DNA of 64,000 bases from positions 1-64,000 of the IMG/VR virus record IMGVR_UViG_3300009104_000016, one strand, 5' to 3'. The position numbers were made by a program, and so were the translations under genes. Under the pieces are notes generated by a model. The model had not been told where the DNA came from. It was given only the letters and a program-made list of their open reading frames with translations, and did no database searches. This DNA comes from a virus. This document shows positions 1 through 7,613 of the stretch, one piece after another (the first letter of the stretch is position 1; every line of letters begins with the position of its first letter).

Positions 1-123
1 ACTTCCACCAGCACCGACGTCGACGGCGGAACAACCGCCAAGTCCGACGTAGTTGTTGGAGCCCTGTACGTTGGCAGCAACGTTCTCGGTGAGTACAGCG
101 ACTTCTCATCCGCTCTTGGGTGA
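1..123 (+). CDS. C-terminal end of an upstream gene (5' partial)
   Basis: Frame 1 is open from the first base to a TGA at 121-123, giving the last 40 codons of a gene that begins outside the window. The residues are rich in Ser, Thr, Gly and Val and end in SDFSSALG. No motif is recognisable. A strong terminator follows, so this is the last gene of its transcription unit. Because portal and decoration genes close the window at the other end and scaffold and capsid follow here, a virion protein is the likeliest guess, but that rests on context only. Confidence 0.6.
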   Translation, partial: TSTSTDVDGGTTAKSDVVVGALYVGSNVLGEYSDFSSALG

Positions 124-158
124 TCTTCATAGATTAGTTTAGGGTTAATTCATGACTG

Positions 159-196
159 GAGGGGCCTTGGGTTGATTCCCTCGGCCCCTCTTTTTT
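159..196 (+). terminator. Rho-independent terminator
   Basis: A perfect 8-bp stem GAGGGGCC/GGCCCCTC (159-166 and 183-190), extended inward by further G-C pairs, is followed directly by six T residues (191-196). It sits between the partial gene ending at 123 and the membrane-protein cassette starting at 200, so it separates two late transcription units. Confidence 0.85.
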
Positions 197-199
197 AAG

Positions 200-610
200 A
201 TGCTTCGACTACTTCCTATAGTTATTTTCCTCCTCTTTATACTTTCGATGATATTTTCGTGCAGCGTCAAGACGCTGTATCCAGGATTGGGAGCGACGGC
301 AGGGGCCACGGCGGGAGCACTTGCCGGACCGGCGGGTGCCGGAGGAGGAGCTCTTTTAGGGTGGTCTTTGGGCGAGACTGTGAAATCTGAACAAAAAGTC
401 GAAGAAGCCGTAGCCCAAGTGGAAGCCCTGTCGAAAGGCGACGTATCAGCACTTCTCGACCAACAGAAATCGACTTTCGATACGGTAGTCGAGGGTATAT
501 ACCACACAATACTTTTATGCTGCATCGGAGCAGCCCTGTGGTTCCTGGTACCATTTCTTTGGACCAAGTACCACGTAAGAAAAACAGTAGAGAAACTTAA
601 TGGATCTTAA
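200..610 (+). CDS. Small membrane lipoprotein with glycine zipper
   Basis: This 136-residue protein starts with a hydrophobic leader (about residues 3-20) ending in IFSC, a lipobox-like site with Cys21. A Gly/Ala-rich glycine-zipper stretch follows at about 30-55, then a charged helical segment at about 60-95. A second membrane span lies at about 100-120, followed by a basic tail. The layout would anchor it in the cell envelope. It overlaps the next gene, a 55-residue holin-like protein, by 11 bases, so a part in lysis or membrane remodelling is plausible. No spanin or holin family can be assigned with certainty. No clear ribosome binding site is seen; the ATG lies 3 bases after the terminator T-run. 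Confidence 0.65.
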   Translation: MLRLLPIVIFLLFILSMIFSCSVKTLYPGLGATAGATAGALAGPAGAGGGALLGWSLGETVKSEQKVEEAVAQVEALSKGDVSALLDQQKSTFDTVVEGIYHTILLCCIGAALWFLVPFLWTKYHVRKTVEKLNGS

Positions 611-767
611 CGCAATGAGAGACGGATTTTTAGCAGTTACGGGAACAGGAGGAACTTTCGTCCTGACAGACATGAACCCTTACCTCGGCTTCGCCTGCGG
701 TGTGTTGACCTTGGTCCACATCTCATTGTCGCTGTGGAAAATGTGGAAAGAAAGAAAAAATGGCTAG
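600..767 (+). CDS. Holin-like 55-residue membrane protein
   Basis: ATG at 600 overlaps the previous stop by 11 bases and the frame ends at TAG 765-767. The 55 residues hold a Gly/Thr-rich hydrophobic segment (about 9-22), a second hydrophobic segment (about 28-45) and a short basic tail, KMWKERKNG. One or two membrane spans with a charged C-terminus in so small a protein is the usual look of a phage holin. The flanking genes, a membrane lipoprotein upstream and a Cys-rich mini-protein downstream, form one overlapping cassette. Holin activity is inferred from size and topology only. No endolysin gene is recognisable nearby. Confidence 0.55.
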   Translation: MDLNAMRDGFLAVTGTGGTFVLTDMNPYLGFACGVLTLVHISLSLWKMWKERKNG

Positions 768-864
768 CTTCAAACCCTGCAGTCAGTGCCTCAAGGCTGC
801 TGAATGTGCTGCTGAAGGCACCTGCAAGAAGCCCGGTAGGCGGAAAATCTACCGAGGCTATTAA
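760..864 (+). CDS. Cys-rich 34-residue protein
   Basis: ATG at 760 overlaps the holin-like gene by 8 bases and the frame ends at TAA 862-864. The 34 residues contain Cys7, Cys10, Cys15 and Cys22, with a CxxC pair near the start and a basic C-terminal tail (KKPGRRKIYRGY). A small zinc-binding knuckle is possible. Its overlap with a real gene on one side and the palindrome at 870 on the other support it as a genuine coding unit. I cannot name a function. Confidence 0.45.
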   Translation: MASFKPCSQCLKAAECAAEGTCKKPGRRKIYRGY

Positions 865-869
865 AAATA

Positions 870-879
870 CAACCGGTTG
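870..879. promoter_or_regulatory. CAACCGGTTG palindrome, copy 1
   Basis: A perfect 10-bp palindrome, preceded by TA, lies 6 bases after the stop of the Cys-rich gene and 34 bases before the scaffold ATG at 914. The same 10-mer occurs at 7568, 9583, 36910 and 63554. By chance, far fewer than one copy is expected in 64 kb. An operator or late-promoter element is inferred. Confidence 0.55.
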
Positions 880-913
880 AAAGGGCTTAGTTTTAAGTTG
901 TAACGTTCGGCCC

Positions 914-1939
914 ATGACAGAAGCAACAGGGGAGGTTGAGTCCCCCCAAAGCGAATCCGTTTCGGACGCGTCGACTAACGACCTTCGAGACATGTTGGGA
1001 ACCGAGCAGCCGGTGCAAGCCGAGCAGCCCGAGCAGGAGCAGTTTGCTCCCGAGCCGTTAGGAGAAGCTCTACCGGAAGAAGCTTTGCCCGAGGACCCCG
1101 TCCCGGAAGAAGCCATAACGGAAGAGCAACTGGCGAAGAGGAGAATACGTCCTCGAACTCCGGAAGATCAACAAGTTATAGACTTGTACCGTTCCGAAGG
1201 TTTCGATGGATCCTTTTCCGATGCCGCCAGAATAATCTACGGTTCGGATGTAACTGCAACGGCACCTTCGCCAGTTGAGAATACAGAAGACGCAAGTCAG
1301 AATTATAATCAACGTGCGGATCAACGGGTATCTGCCCTCCAACAGGAAATCGCTGAGCTTGAGACCAAGGTAACGGAAGCTACCGATAATCTCGAAACGG
1401 GAGAGGCCCTGTCCCTCCAAAGAGAGATTATGCGGAAGGAGATTGAGGCCCAGGCCATAAAGAACCATAAGCTTACTTACCAGAGGGAACTCAAGCGTGC
1501 GGAAGAAGATGCCTATCGCTCTAAAGCGGTAGAGAGTCGGGACAAAGTTTACGAGACGTTTCCCGAATTGCAGGACGAGAACTCTGTTCCCCGAAGGCAA
1601 TTCGATGATTTCGTTGAGAGAGCTCAAAATGATCCTGACTATGCCGTAATCTTCGACTCACCTAAATGGCCTGAAATCATGGCTCGGGAGTTTGCAGGGA
1701 TAAGCGGTTTGGGCCAGCAGCAGCAGCCACAGCAGCAGCAGCAAGTCCAAGCTCCCATCCCACAGCAAAGACCCCCGGTCATGGGAAATCAAGCCAAGGT
1801 GTTGACGACAGGTACGACGGCTCAACCTTCTAACGCTCCGCTCACCGCGCAGGGGGTGGCCGAAGGACTTCCCAACATGAGTAACGAACAGTTATACCAA
1901 ATGTTGGGGAATGCTCCTCAGCCAGCCAATCTTAGGTGA
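914..1939 (+). CDS. Probable capsid scaffold protein
   Basis: This 341-residue protein lies immediately before the major capsid gene, the usual place for a scaffold. The first 70 residues are strongly acidic (repeated EQPEQEQ and LPEEALPED runs). A long charged helical/coiled-coil segment spans about residues 130-230. A glutamine-rich tract lies near 258-272, and the C-terminus resembles a short capsid-binding tail. Acidic, helical and low-complexity composition plus position support a scaffold that shapes the procapsid and is then lost. No protease motif is seen. The start at 914 lacks an obvious Shine-Dalgarno sequence, but the frame is open and the CAACCGGTTG palindrome precedes it by 34 bases. 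Confidence 0.7.
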   Translation: MTEATGEVESPQSESVSDASTNDLRDMLGTEQPVQAEQPEQEQFAPEPLGEALPEEALPEDPVPEEAITEEQLAKRRIRPRTPEDQQVIDLYRSEGFDGSFSDAARIIYGSDVTATAPSPVENTEDASQNYNQRADQRVSALQQEIAELETKVTEATDNLETGEALSLQREIMRKEIEAQAIKNHKLTYQRELKRAEEDAYRSKAVESRDKVYETFPELQDENSVPRRQFDDFVERAQNDPDYAVIFDSPKWPEIMAREFAGISGLGQQQQPQQQQQVQAPIPQQRPPVMGNQAKVLTTGTTAQPSNAPLTAQGVAEGLPNMSNEQLYQMLGNAPQPANLR

Positions 1940-1975
1940 ACGGGGATTTACTCAAATCTCTAGATTATAATTATC

Positions 1976-3469
1976 ATGGCTAATAAAGCAGCACACGCAG
2001 CAGCTCAGTCCGCAGCCGGATCCTTCGGCAACGTGGACCTGATGAACGTTAACACCAATTACTCGGGTGATATCTTTGCAGACTCCGATCTTCGCACAAG
2101 AGTATGGTCCGAACTCGTAACGAGGGACGCCCGCGAAAAAAACGTCTTCGCCAAGTTCATCGGAGGAGAAGGAAGCGCAAAACCAGTAGTTGAAAAGCGC
2201 GACATCTCCGCCGGCGGTACCGACAAGGTGACTTTCACCACAGTCGCTCCGATCCGAGGACAAGGCGTTCGAGGTGAAGAAATTCTTAAGAACGACACCG
2301 GTAAACTGAAGTTCGGTACATTCTCAGTGGAAGTCGATCTGGTACGCCACGCCGTCGCTTGGACGCAAGTCATCAAGCTGATGCGCTTCACCGGCAAGAC
2401 TCTTGATCAACTCAGCGCCGACGTCATGTCCGAATGGGCGGGACGCACCGAGCAAGACCACGTAATGCACGTTCTTCGGGAAACTTGCTTGGCCAAAGGC
2501 ACCTCAAACACGATCAAGGCTTACGGTTCCGGCGCTGGCGGTGCCCTCAAGTACTCGGAAGGTCTCAGTACCGATCTTATCCAGGAAGCCAAACAGGCCC
2601 TTATAGCTCAAGGAGGCCAGCCCATGAACACGGGTGGAGACGTTAACCAGGAAATTCCCGGTTACCTGTTCTTCGCTCCCGACGCATGCCTTCGTCCTCT
2701 TCGTAGTGATCCGGACTATCTGGAAGCAATCACTCAGGCCGACGCTCGCAGCGACAGTAACAAGTTGTACACCGGCTCCTATGCCAAGTGGGACAACAAC
2801 ATCATCGCTAACCACAACGTCATCATCGACACTGCCGACGGACGCCAAGGCTCTCCTTTGCTCCCGACTCTGCTACTCGACGCTGCCTTGAACGCTACTA
2901 TAGCACCTACCGGTACTATTACAGCAAGCGGCGACGGTTTTGCTAACTTCGCACACGCCGGAGTACGCATTCCCGGAGGTGGGGGAAAGTTGGTCCCCGC
3001 GCCATCGGCAACTGCAGGAGACGGTACACACATAGTGGTTATCGATGCAGTCGACAAATCCATGGCCCTCTTCGAGGTCGCATCGATTAATGCTGACTTC
3101 ACCGTGCTAGACATCGAAGCCGACCAGACCGGGAACCTTCCGGCGGCCAATCGAAAAGCACAGACGACCGGCAACTACGTCTTCGCCGACGGATCCTTGA
3201 TTTGTCAAGCGAACGCTCTTGGTACACCTATCGGATACGCGCTAGCTATGGGGGAAAACGCCCTTTATTACGCTAAGGGTAGTGTGTTCAACGAACAAAT
3301 TTTCCACTATGACGACTTCGCCAATAGTGGAAACGACGCTCACTTGAACGCCATCGGTCTTCAGTCCGTTTACGGAATGGCCGCTTACCAAGACACCAGC
3401 GGCCGAGTGCCAGGCGTGCAGTTGGTAGAAGCCGTTCGTCAAGTTCCAGGATTGTCGCTGTCCAACTAA
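1976..3469 (+). CDS. Major capsid protein, N4-gp56-like
   Basis: This 497-residue protein follows the scaffold gene. The N-terminal half has the look of the N4-gp56 capsid family (HK97 fold). An extended arm leads to the segment SELVTRDAREKNVFAKFIG, then GGTDKVTFTTVAP, an E-loop-like stretch, and the segment WAGRTEQDHVMHVLRETCLA. The middle carries GYLFFAPDACLRPLRSDPDY and a typical NNIIANHNVIIDT strand. The C-terminal part, about 305-380, has an Ala/Gly/Thr-rich insertion, probably a surface domain. The length is somewhat above that of plain HK97-fold capsids, consistent with the insertion. A hairpin after the gene may end its transcript. Confidence 0.8.
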   Translation: MANKAAHAAAQSAAGSFGNVDLMNVNTNYSGDIFADSDLRTRVWSELVTRDAREKNVFAKFIGGEGSAKPVVEKRDISAGGTDKVTFTTVAPIRGQGVRGEEILKNDTGKLKFGTFSVEVDLVRHAVAWTQVIKLMRFTGKTLDQLSADVMSEWAGRTEQDHVMHVLRETCLAKGTSNTIKAYGSGAGGALKYSEGLSTDLIQEAKQALIAQGGQPMNTGGDVNQEIPGYLFFAPDACLRPLRSDPDYLEAITQADARSDSNKLYTGSYAKWDNNIIANHNVIIDTADGRQGSPLLPTLLLDAALNATIAPTGTITASGDGFANFAHAGVRIPGGGGKLVPAPSATAGDGTHIVVIDAVDKSMALFEVASINADFTVLDIEADQTGNLPAANRKAQTTGNYVFADGSLICQANALGTPIGYALAMGENALYYAKGSVFNEQIFHYDDFANSGNDAHLNAIGLQSVYGMAAYQDTSGRVPGVQLVEAVRQVPGLSLSN

Positions 3470-3544
3470 CAGTATTCCCATCCACACCAAAAGAAGGGCT
3501 TGTTCTTGCTTTGTTCTGGTCCTTCTTTGCCATCACCGCTAACG

Positions 3545-3576
3545 GCCGCCCTCTCTTCGGAGGGGGCGGCTTTGCG
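3545..3576 (+). terminator. Hairpin after the capsid gene
   Basis: GCCGCC (3545-3550) pairs with GGCGGC (3565-3570), with extra CTC/GAG pairing inside and a TTCG-containing loop. Only three T residues follow, so it is a weak terminator or a processing/stabilising hairpin. A looser AAGAAGG/CCTTCTT pair lies just upstream. The position between the highly expressed capsid gene and the tail genes fits partial termination. Confidence 0.5.
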
Positions 3577-3592
3577 TTAACCAAACCTCCAC

Positions 3593-4027
3593 ATGAAAAT
3601 AGTTATATTAGGTAAAAGAGATCAAATGGGCACCATCCCCACCATCCGATTGAAAGGTCTTTCGAGACTTTTGTACGTATTCGAATGGGATAAACAACTG
3701 AAGCAGTACGCATACGAACCTAAAAACCAAAGAGAGATAGATGATATCTTCCGGACAGCAGGGCGTATATACAAGACCATGCGGTTTTCCGTTCGTATAG
3801 ACGGGGAGTCCGTAAGCGAGCAAAACGACGAGTTCGTCGTGACTACCAACGACTCCTCGAGCACCCATGGGTTTCCCGAAGAATTGGAAGGGTTCGAAGA
3901 AGTCGAAGAAAAGAAAGATTTACTGGGAAGATGCCGCAAACTTGGTATCTCCGTTATCCCGCAAGACCGCCCGTCTTCCCTGAAGCGCCTGCTCAAAGCC
4001 TTTAAGTTGGGTTCGAGTTACGTCTAA
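3593..4027 (+). CDS. Unknown virion-region protein
   Basis: This 144-residue protein lies between the capsid and connector genes. It begins with strands (MKIVILGKRDQMG), has an amphipathic helix near residues 46-65 and an acidic patch EELEGFEEVEEKK at about 96-108, and ends with a Lys/Leu-rich helix. No family is recognised. Position after the capsid gene suggests a head-completion or neck role, but the sequence does not show this. It starts 16 bases after the capsid-side hairpin, without a clear ribosome binding site. Confidence 0.6.
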   Translation: MKIVILGKRDQMGTIPTIRLKGLSRLLYVFEWDKQLKQYAYEPKNQREIDDIFRTAGRIYKTMRFSVRIDGESVSEQNDEFVVTTNDSSSTHGFPEELEGFEEVEEKKDLLGRCRKLGISVIPQDRPSSLKRLLKAFKLGSSYV

Positions 4028-4072
4028 TTACAATCGGTGGACTCACGCTCGCCTCTAGGTGAGCATGTACTC

Positions 4073-5083
4073 ATGGCTGAAAACTTAACATCGGGCGTGG
4101 CTCCGACCTTCAAGTCTTTGAAGGACCAACTGGCCACTATGCTGGGAGCGGAGTCTAGTGACGACCTCCCTCAAATGGATTCGACTAGACTCGGTATATA
4201 CGTTAATCAAGCGTATCGCGAGTGCTATGCGCCCCTCGACGGCAGGAGACCTTCATGGGCCGTAGCCAACTTCGGTATTCACTTGAAAGCTCCAGAAGCG
4301 TTAACGGGAAACGTAGTCAAAGGGTCGACCACTATATCTAACCTTTCGGCAAATGTGGATTCCGTATACGAAGGAAGCTACCTGCGAGTAGGCAGCGACT
4401 TTCGTAGAGTAGCTCTGTTCAGCGGAACTACTGCTTATTTGACGGCACCCTGGCAACACGCTTCCGAAACGAGCGCGTCCATGACGCTTTACCATTCTTG
4501 TCACCGTCTGGATAGGGAAGTAATAGACGTGGAAGGAGCTCCCGAGGCAGTAGGCTTCGGGCCACTTTCAGCCATCAGCTCACCAGAGCAGGAAGTACGT
4601 ACACGAGCCTCCTATGCGTACGACTTTGCACCTTCCCCGGGGATGTCCGGAGTACTCCCTTCCATAAAATACAACGGCAACGACTTCCAAATAGACAACC
4701 CTCTTTTCTATTACATCGACAACTCCGATCTTCTCCATTCTTCCGATAGTTCGGATCTGGCGAGTGCGGATGCCACCGCTGTTCGTTGCCGCTTCTCCGT
4801 ATACCCTCTCCCCAGGGAGGATGTGTCCATAAGGTTGAGAGCTAATATACTCCCCACGGAACTTACCAACGACGGAGACAGAGTCCGTCTCCCGGGTAAC
4901 GTAACTTGGGATATCATGTTCCCCATAGCTCAAGCCAAGCTGGCTTTGACGGATCCTAGGTACAACGGAGACAACAAGGAAATGATTCGGGAGTCGGCGA
5001 ATGAGGCTAAGATGCGTTTGAATACCTTGAGCAATCCCCAGAAACAAAAGACGTTCCGTATGAAACGTCGAGCGGGTTGGTGA
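4073..5083 (+). CDS. Probable head-tail adaptor/neck protein
   Basis: The frame is open from an ATG at 4037, but the ATG at 4073 is preferred. AGGTGAG at 4057-4063 lies 9 bases before it, and MAENLTSG looks like a natural N-terminus. The resulting 336-residue protein starts with a helical segment (SLKDQLATMLG, then a conserved-looking YVNQAYRECY helix). Such openings are common in connector proteins of short-tailed phages. The remainder is mixed strand and ends with a Lys/Arg-rich tail (KQKTFRMKRRAGW). Its place after the capsid gene and before tail genes supports a head-tail joining role. No specific family is claimed. Confidence 0.55.
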   Translation: MAENLTSGVAPTFKSLKDQLATMLGAESSDDLPQMDSTRLGIYVNQAYRECYAPLDGRRPSWAVANFGIHLKAPEALTGNVVKGSTTISNLSANVDSVYEGSYLRVGSDFRRVALFSGTTAYLTAPWQHASETSASMTLYHSCHRLDREVIDVEGAPEAVGFGPLSAISSPEQEVRTRASYAYDFAPSPGMSGVLPSIKYNGNDFQIDNPLFYYIDNSDLLHSSDSSDLASADATAVRCRFSVYPLPREDVSIRLRANILPTELTNDGDRVRLPGNVTWDIMFPIAQAKLALTDPRYNGDNKEMIRESANEAKMRLNTLSNPQKQKTFRMKRRAGW

Positions 5084-5084
5084 T

Positions 5085-6377
5085 ATGCCCAGCGACCTCA
5101 AGATTAGACCTATAGGGCGTCCCCAAATAGGGGAAGACAGCGCTCTTGGTTACCGAAAGCTTACTCGAAGATACGCAGTCGAAGGTCCTCGCGTAGCCAA
5201 AGACCAGATAGGCGATAGGCAAGTTCATGCAAGTTCCGACTTGTTCAGGAAAGTAGGCGAGGTTGACGAAGAGTTCGATGATTTCTTTTTAGTAAACCAA
5301 CAAGTGGAGCCTTCCGCTTCCGTAGATAAAGCCCATCTTTCGCGCACCTATATACAATTTAGAAACTCTTGGTTTGGGGAAAGCATATCGGAGAATAGAG
5401 ATCTTCGAAGATTATCCCGCCGCTATATGGTCCTGAAGCAAGAGGAATCGGAACTTCCAGCCAAGGCTCAAGGATTGGGATATCCCAGCGCCTCTTGGTT
5501 GCGGCATCCCTCCAGCTCCAACTTCGATCCTATGGGTAATTCCACGGAACCTTGGGATATGAAACCTTCCATGATCCAAAGACCGGATCCCCTCTCCGAT
5601 GGTGTGTTGAACGCAGCGGCGAACCACCCGTATGGAAGCGCTACTGCTACCCTCGAGAGTCTTTTACTTAGCTCTCAATATACGCAATCCAGTAAACTTT
5701 GGTCTTGGGTGGAGGGGAGTGCGCAGGTAGATACTTCAAATCCGGGCTTCGACGTATGGAATGTGTCCTGGGTGGCTCCTTCCGCAGGTTACTGGGCCTC
5801 CGGCTCGGCGGCAGGCGGGGGTGATAACCCGATTATAGTATACTTCAGCCAAGACGGATTGAAAATAAGGCCCGTGACTTCCGGAAGTTTGAAGACCGTG
5901 GCGAATTTTACTTTCTTTTACGTGGGACCTGCTCTCCCTCAGGCGTTGGCGGGGCTCGGAGGCAACTCTATACCGTATGTTTCCTTTGATCTTAAAATGT
6001 TAAGCGGAAGAGAGGGAAGCGGAGGCATAACACGCGTGTTCAAGAACGCCGTGTTCGACTACGCCAATAACACCAAGGCCACTATGGATTGGGACGGCCA
6101 CCAAGTAGCTGCAAAATCCGGCTATGGCTATGGAAGCGGAGATCTAATATTTAATTTCGACGCAGGCCCTCCTGTATTAGGTACGGGAACTGTCCCTCAA
6201 TGGACTAAGACCGTGAGGTATCAAGGGCGCGAAATGACGACTGTCGCCGGTATCATTTCATGGAGCCACCTTTACCACGAAAACACTGCCGGGAGTAATC
6301 TAATCAGAACGGCTGTTTCGCCCGTTCATTCCTACAGGGGGAATCACATATGGCGGATCAGCTTGACCTATGGTTGA
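5085..6377 (+). CDS. Unknown structural protein
   Basis: This 430-residue protein starts one base after the previous stop. The N-terminal 100 residues are charged. The middle is rich in Ser, Trp, Tyr and Pro, with few charged residues. The C-terminal half is beta-rich with Gly/Ser loops (GYWASGSAAGGGDN, SGYGYGSGD). This is typical of a tail or fibre protein. The gene overlaps the next by 8 bases. No catalytic motif is visible and no family is recognised. A tail or virion-surface role is inferred from composition and position. Confidence 0.6.
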   Translation: MPSDLKIRPIGRPQIGEDSALGYRKLTRRYAVEGPRVAKDQIGDRQVHASSDLFRKVGEVDEEFDDFFLVNQQVEPSASVDKAHLSRTYIQFRNSWFGESISENRDLRRLSRRYMVLKQEESELPAKAQGLGYPSASWLRHPSSSNFDPMGNSTEPWDMKPSMIQRPDPLSDGVLNAAANHPYGSATATLESLLLSSQYTQSSKLWSWVEGSAQVDTSNPGFDVWNVSWVAPSAGYWASGSAAGGGDNPIIVYFSQDGLKIRPVTSGSLKTVANFTFFYVGPALPQALAGLGGNSIPYVSFDLKMLSGREGSGGITRVFKNAVFDYANNTKATMDWDGHQVAAKSGYGYGSGDLIFNFDAGPPVLGTGTVPQWTKTVRYQGREMTTVAGIISWSHLYHENTAGSNLIRTAVSPVHSYRGNHIWRISLTYG

Positions 6378-7455
6378 TCAAAACCCAGACCCTTTCGAAT
6401 TCGATAGGCTCAAGGACGAGGTAAAGAATTTATCTCGCGAAGTCGAGGAGTTGAAAGACTCCGCAAAAGAAGAGAGCCAAGACGATTCCGGACTGACGTA
6501 CGATACTCCCCCTTTTCAATCATGGGGGCGAGCGCCCGTAGTGCACTACCACGGAGATCTCAACGCGAGCGCCAAGACATTTAACGGAAACGTTACCCCG
6601 ACAATAGACGATTACGCTGCTTTGAGAAAAGCTTTCGAGGCCTACACTCTCAGCGCATACACGTCAGGTATAGACGTTCAGCACGGAGATACGATCGTAG
6701 GGACGATAGGAGACAGCGGCGAGACCCGCGTTTACTGCCTAGTAACTTTCCTCGATACGGCAGGGCTTCAACCACAAGCAGGTTACCAAGTCGACGGAGG
6801 ACTCCCCTACAAAGGACAAGCCTTTTGGAGCTATCACCTATGGTCCTCATCTGCTGGCGAAGGATCCGATTGCGAATGTACTAGCTTTCCTCTCGCAGGC
6901 TCCTCGTCTAAGGCAACGGGAGACTGCTATTCCTTTGAAGTACTAACCGACCTTGGTACTCAGAGCGGCGGCAGTGGGGTAGCAATCAATCTGGTGCCGA
7001 AGAAACGAGTCGTGAAGGTAGATAAGTGCGGCAATATCGTGGAAATCGGAGCACCTACCGATGATACGCCCATACCAATCCCTTGCTGTGAGGGAGGAGA
7101 ACCGCTTCCACCATGCGCAACAGCAGATCCAACTTTAAACGGGTATGAGTGGCCTGCGCAACTTACCGTTGAAACCGACGACCTCCCGGGATGCACGACG
7201 GATAGCGGAATACCCAACACTCTTGTGCTAGATCCATTCGGCTTATGCCGTTACGTTGACGCCTCACTCACCAACAACTTTATAGTGGCTCCAGATCCTG
7301 CTAATGACAGGTGGCGTATACCCAGCGCCGGCCGGGATTGGCACAGCGGTGGCGAAGTGTTGGTTAAAGCGGGGCGGGGCAGCCCAAAGGGCGAATATAC
7401 AGCTCCCGGGCAAGGAGCATGCACCGGCGAAACTTTAAAAATCACCATATCATGA
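6370..7455 (+). CDS. Unknown structural protein with N-terminal coiled coil
   Basis: This 361-residue protein begins inside the end of the previous gene. Residues about 8-35 form a short coiled coil (DRLKDEVKNLSREVEELKD). A beta-rich body follows, containing many cysteines between about 160 and 310 (CECTSF, CGNIVE, CCEGGE, GCTTDSG, GLCRY). Their number is unusual for a cytoplasmic phage protein and suggests disulphides or metal sites. An N-terminal coiled coil plus beta body is typical of trimeric tail or decoration proteins, but no family is recognised. Its last bases overlap the next start as ATGA. Confidence 0.6.
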   Translation: MVDQNPDPFEFDRLKDEVKNLSREVEELKDSAKEESQDDSGLTYDTPPFQSWGRAPVVHYHGDLNASAKTFNGNVTPTIDDYAALRKAFEAYTLSAYTSGIDVQHGDTIVGTIGDSGETRVYCLVTFLDTAGLQPQAGYQVDGGLPYKGQAFWSYHLWSSSAGEGSDCECTSFPLAGSSSKATGDCYSFEVLTDLGTQSGGSGVAINLVPKKRVVKVDKCGNIVEIGAPTDDTPIPIPCCEGGEPLPPCATADPTLNGYEWPAQLTVETDDLPGCTTDSGIPNTLVLDPFGLCRYVDASLTNNFIVAPDPANDRWRIPSAGRDWHSGGEVLVKAGRGSPKGEYTAPGQGACTGETLKITIS

Positions 7456-7613
7456 GCGAAACTCCAAAGAAGCAACAGTCCAAGGGACTGGGCGACACAA
7501 TTAAGAAGATCACCGACAAGATGGGAGTCAAGCAATGCGGGGGATGCAGAAAGAGACAAAATAAACTCAACCGGTTGTTTCCATACAAACCTAAGCCTAA
7601 GGTAGAGGAATGA
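7452..7613 (+). CDS. Small Cys-motif phage protein
   Basis: ATG at 7452 overlaps the previous TGA (ATGA), giving 53 residues. The first half is helical and basic (KGLGDTIKKITDKMGVK). The second half carries CGGCRKRQNKLNRLFPY. Short proteins with a GLGDTI-type helix followed by a C-G-C/KR-LN-FPY motif recur in many phages, usually near tail genes, and their function is unknown. A CxxC zinc or redox site is possible. The CAACCGGTTG palindrome at 7568-7577 lies inside the coding sequence. The open upstream extension to 7419 is judged spurious. Confidence 0.65.
   Translation: MSETPKKQQSKGLGDTIKKITDKMGVKQCGGCRKRQNKLNRLFPYKPKPKVEE
7568..7577. promoter_or_regulatory. CAACCGGTTG palindrome, copy 2
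   Basis: This copy lies inside the coding end of the small Cys-motif gene and 32 bases before the ATG at 7610. That is nearly the same spacing as copies 1 and 3 have to their downstream starts. It is the only copy that must also satisfy a coding frame. Confidence 0.5.
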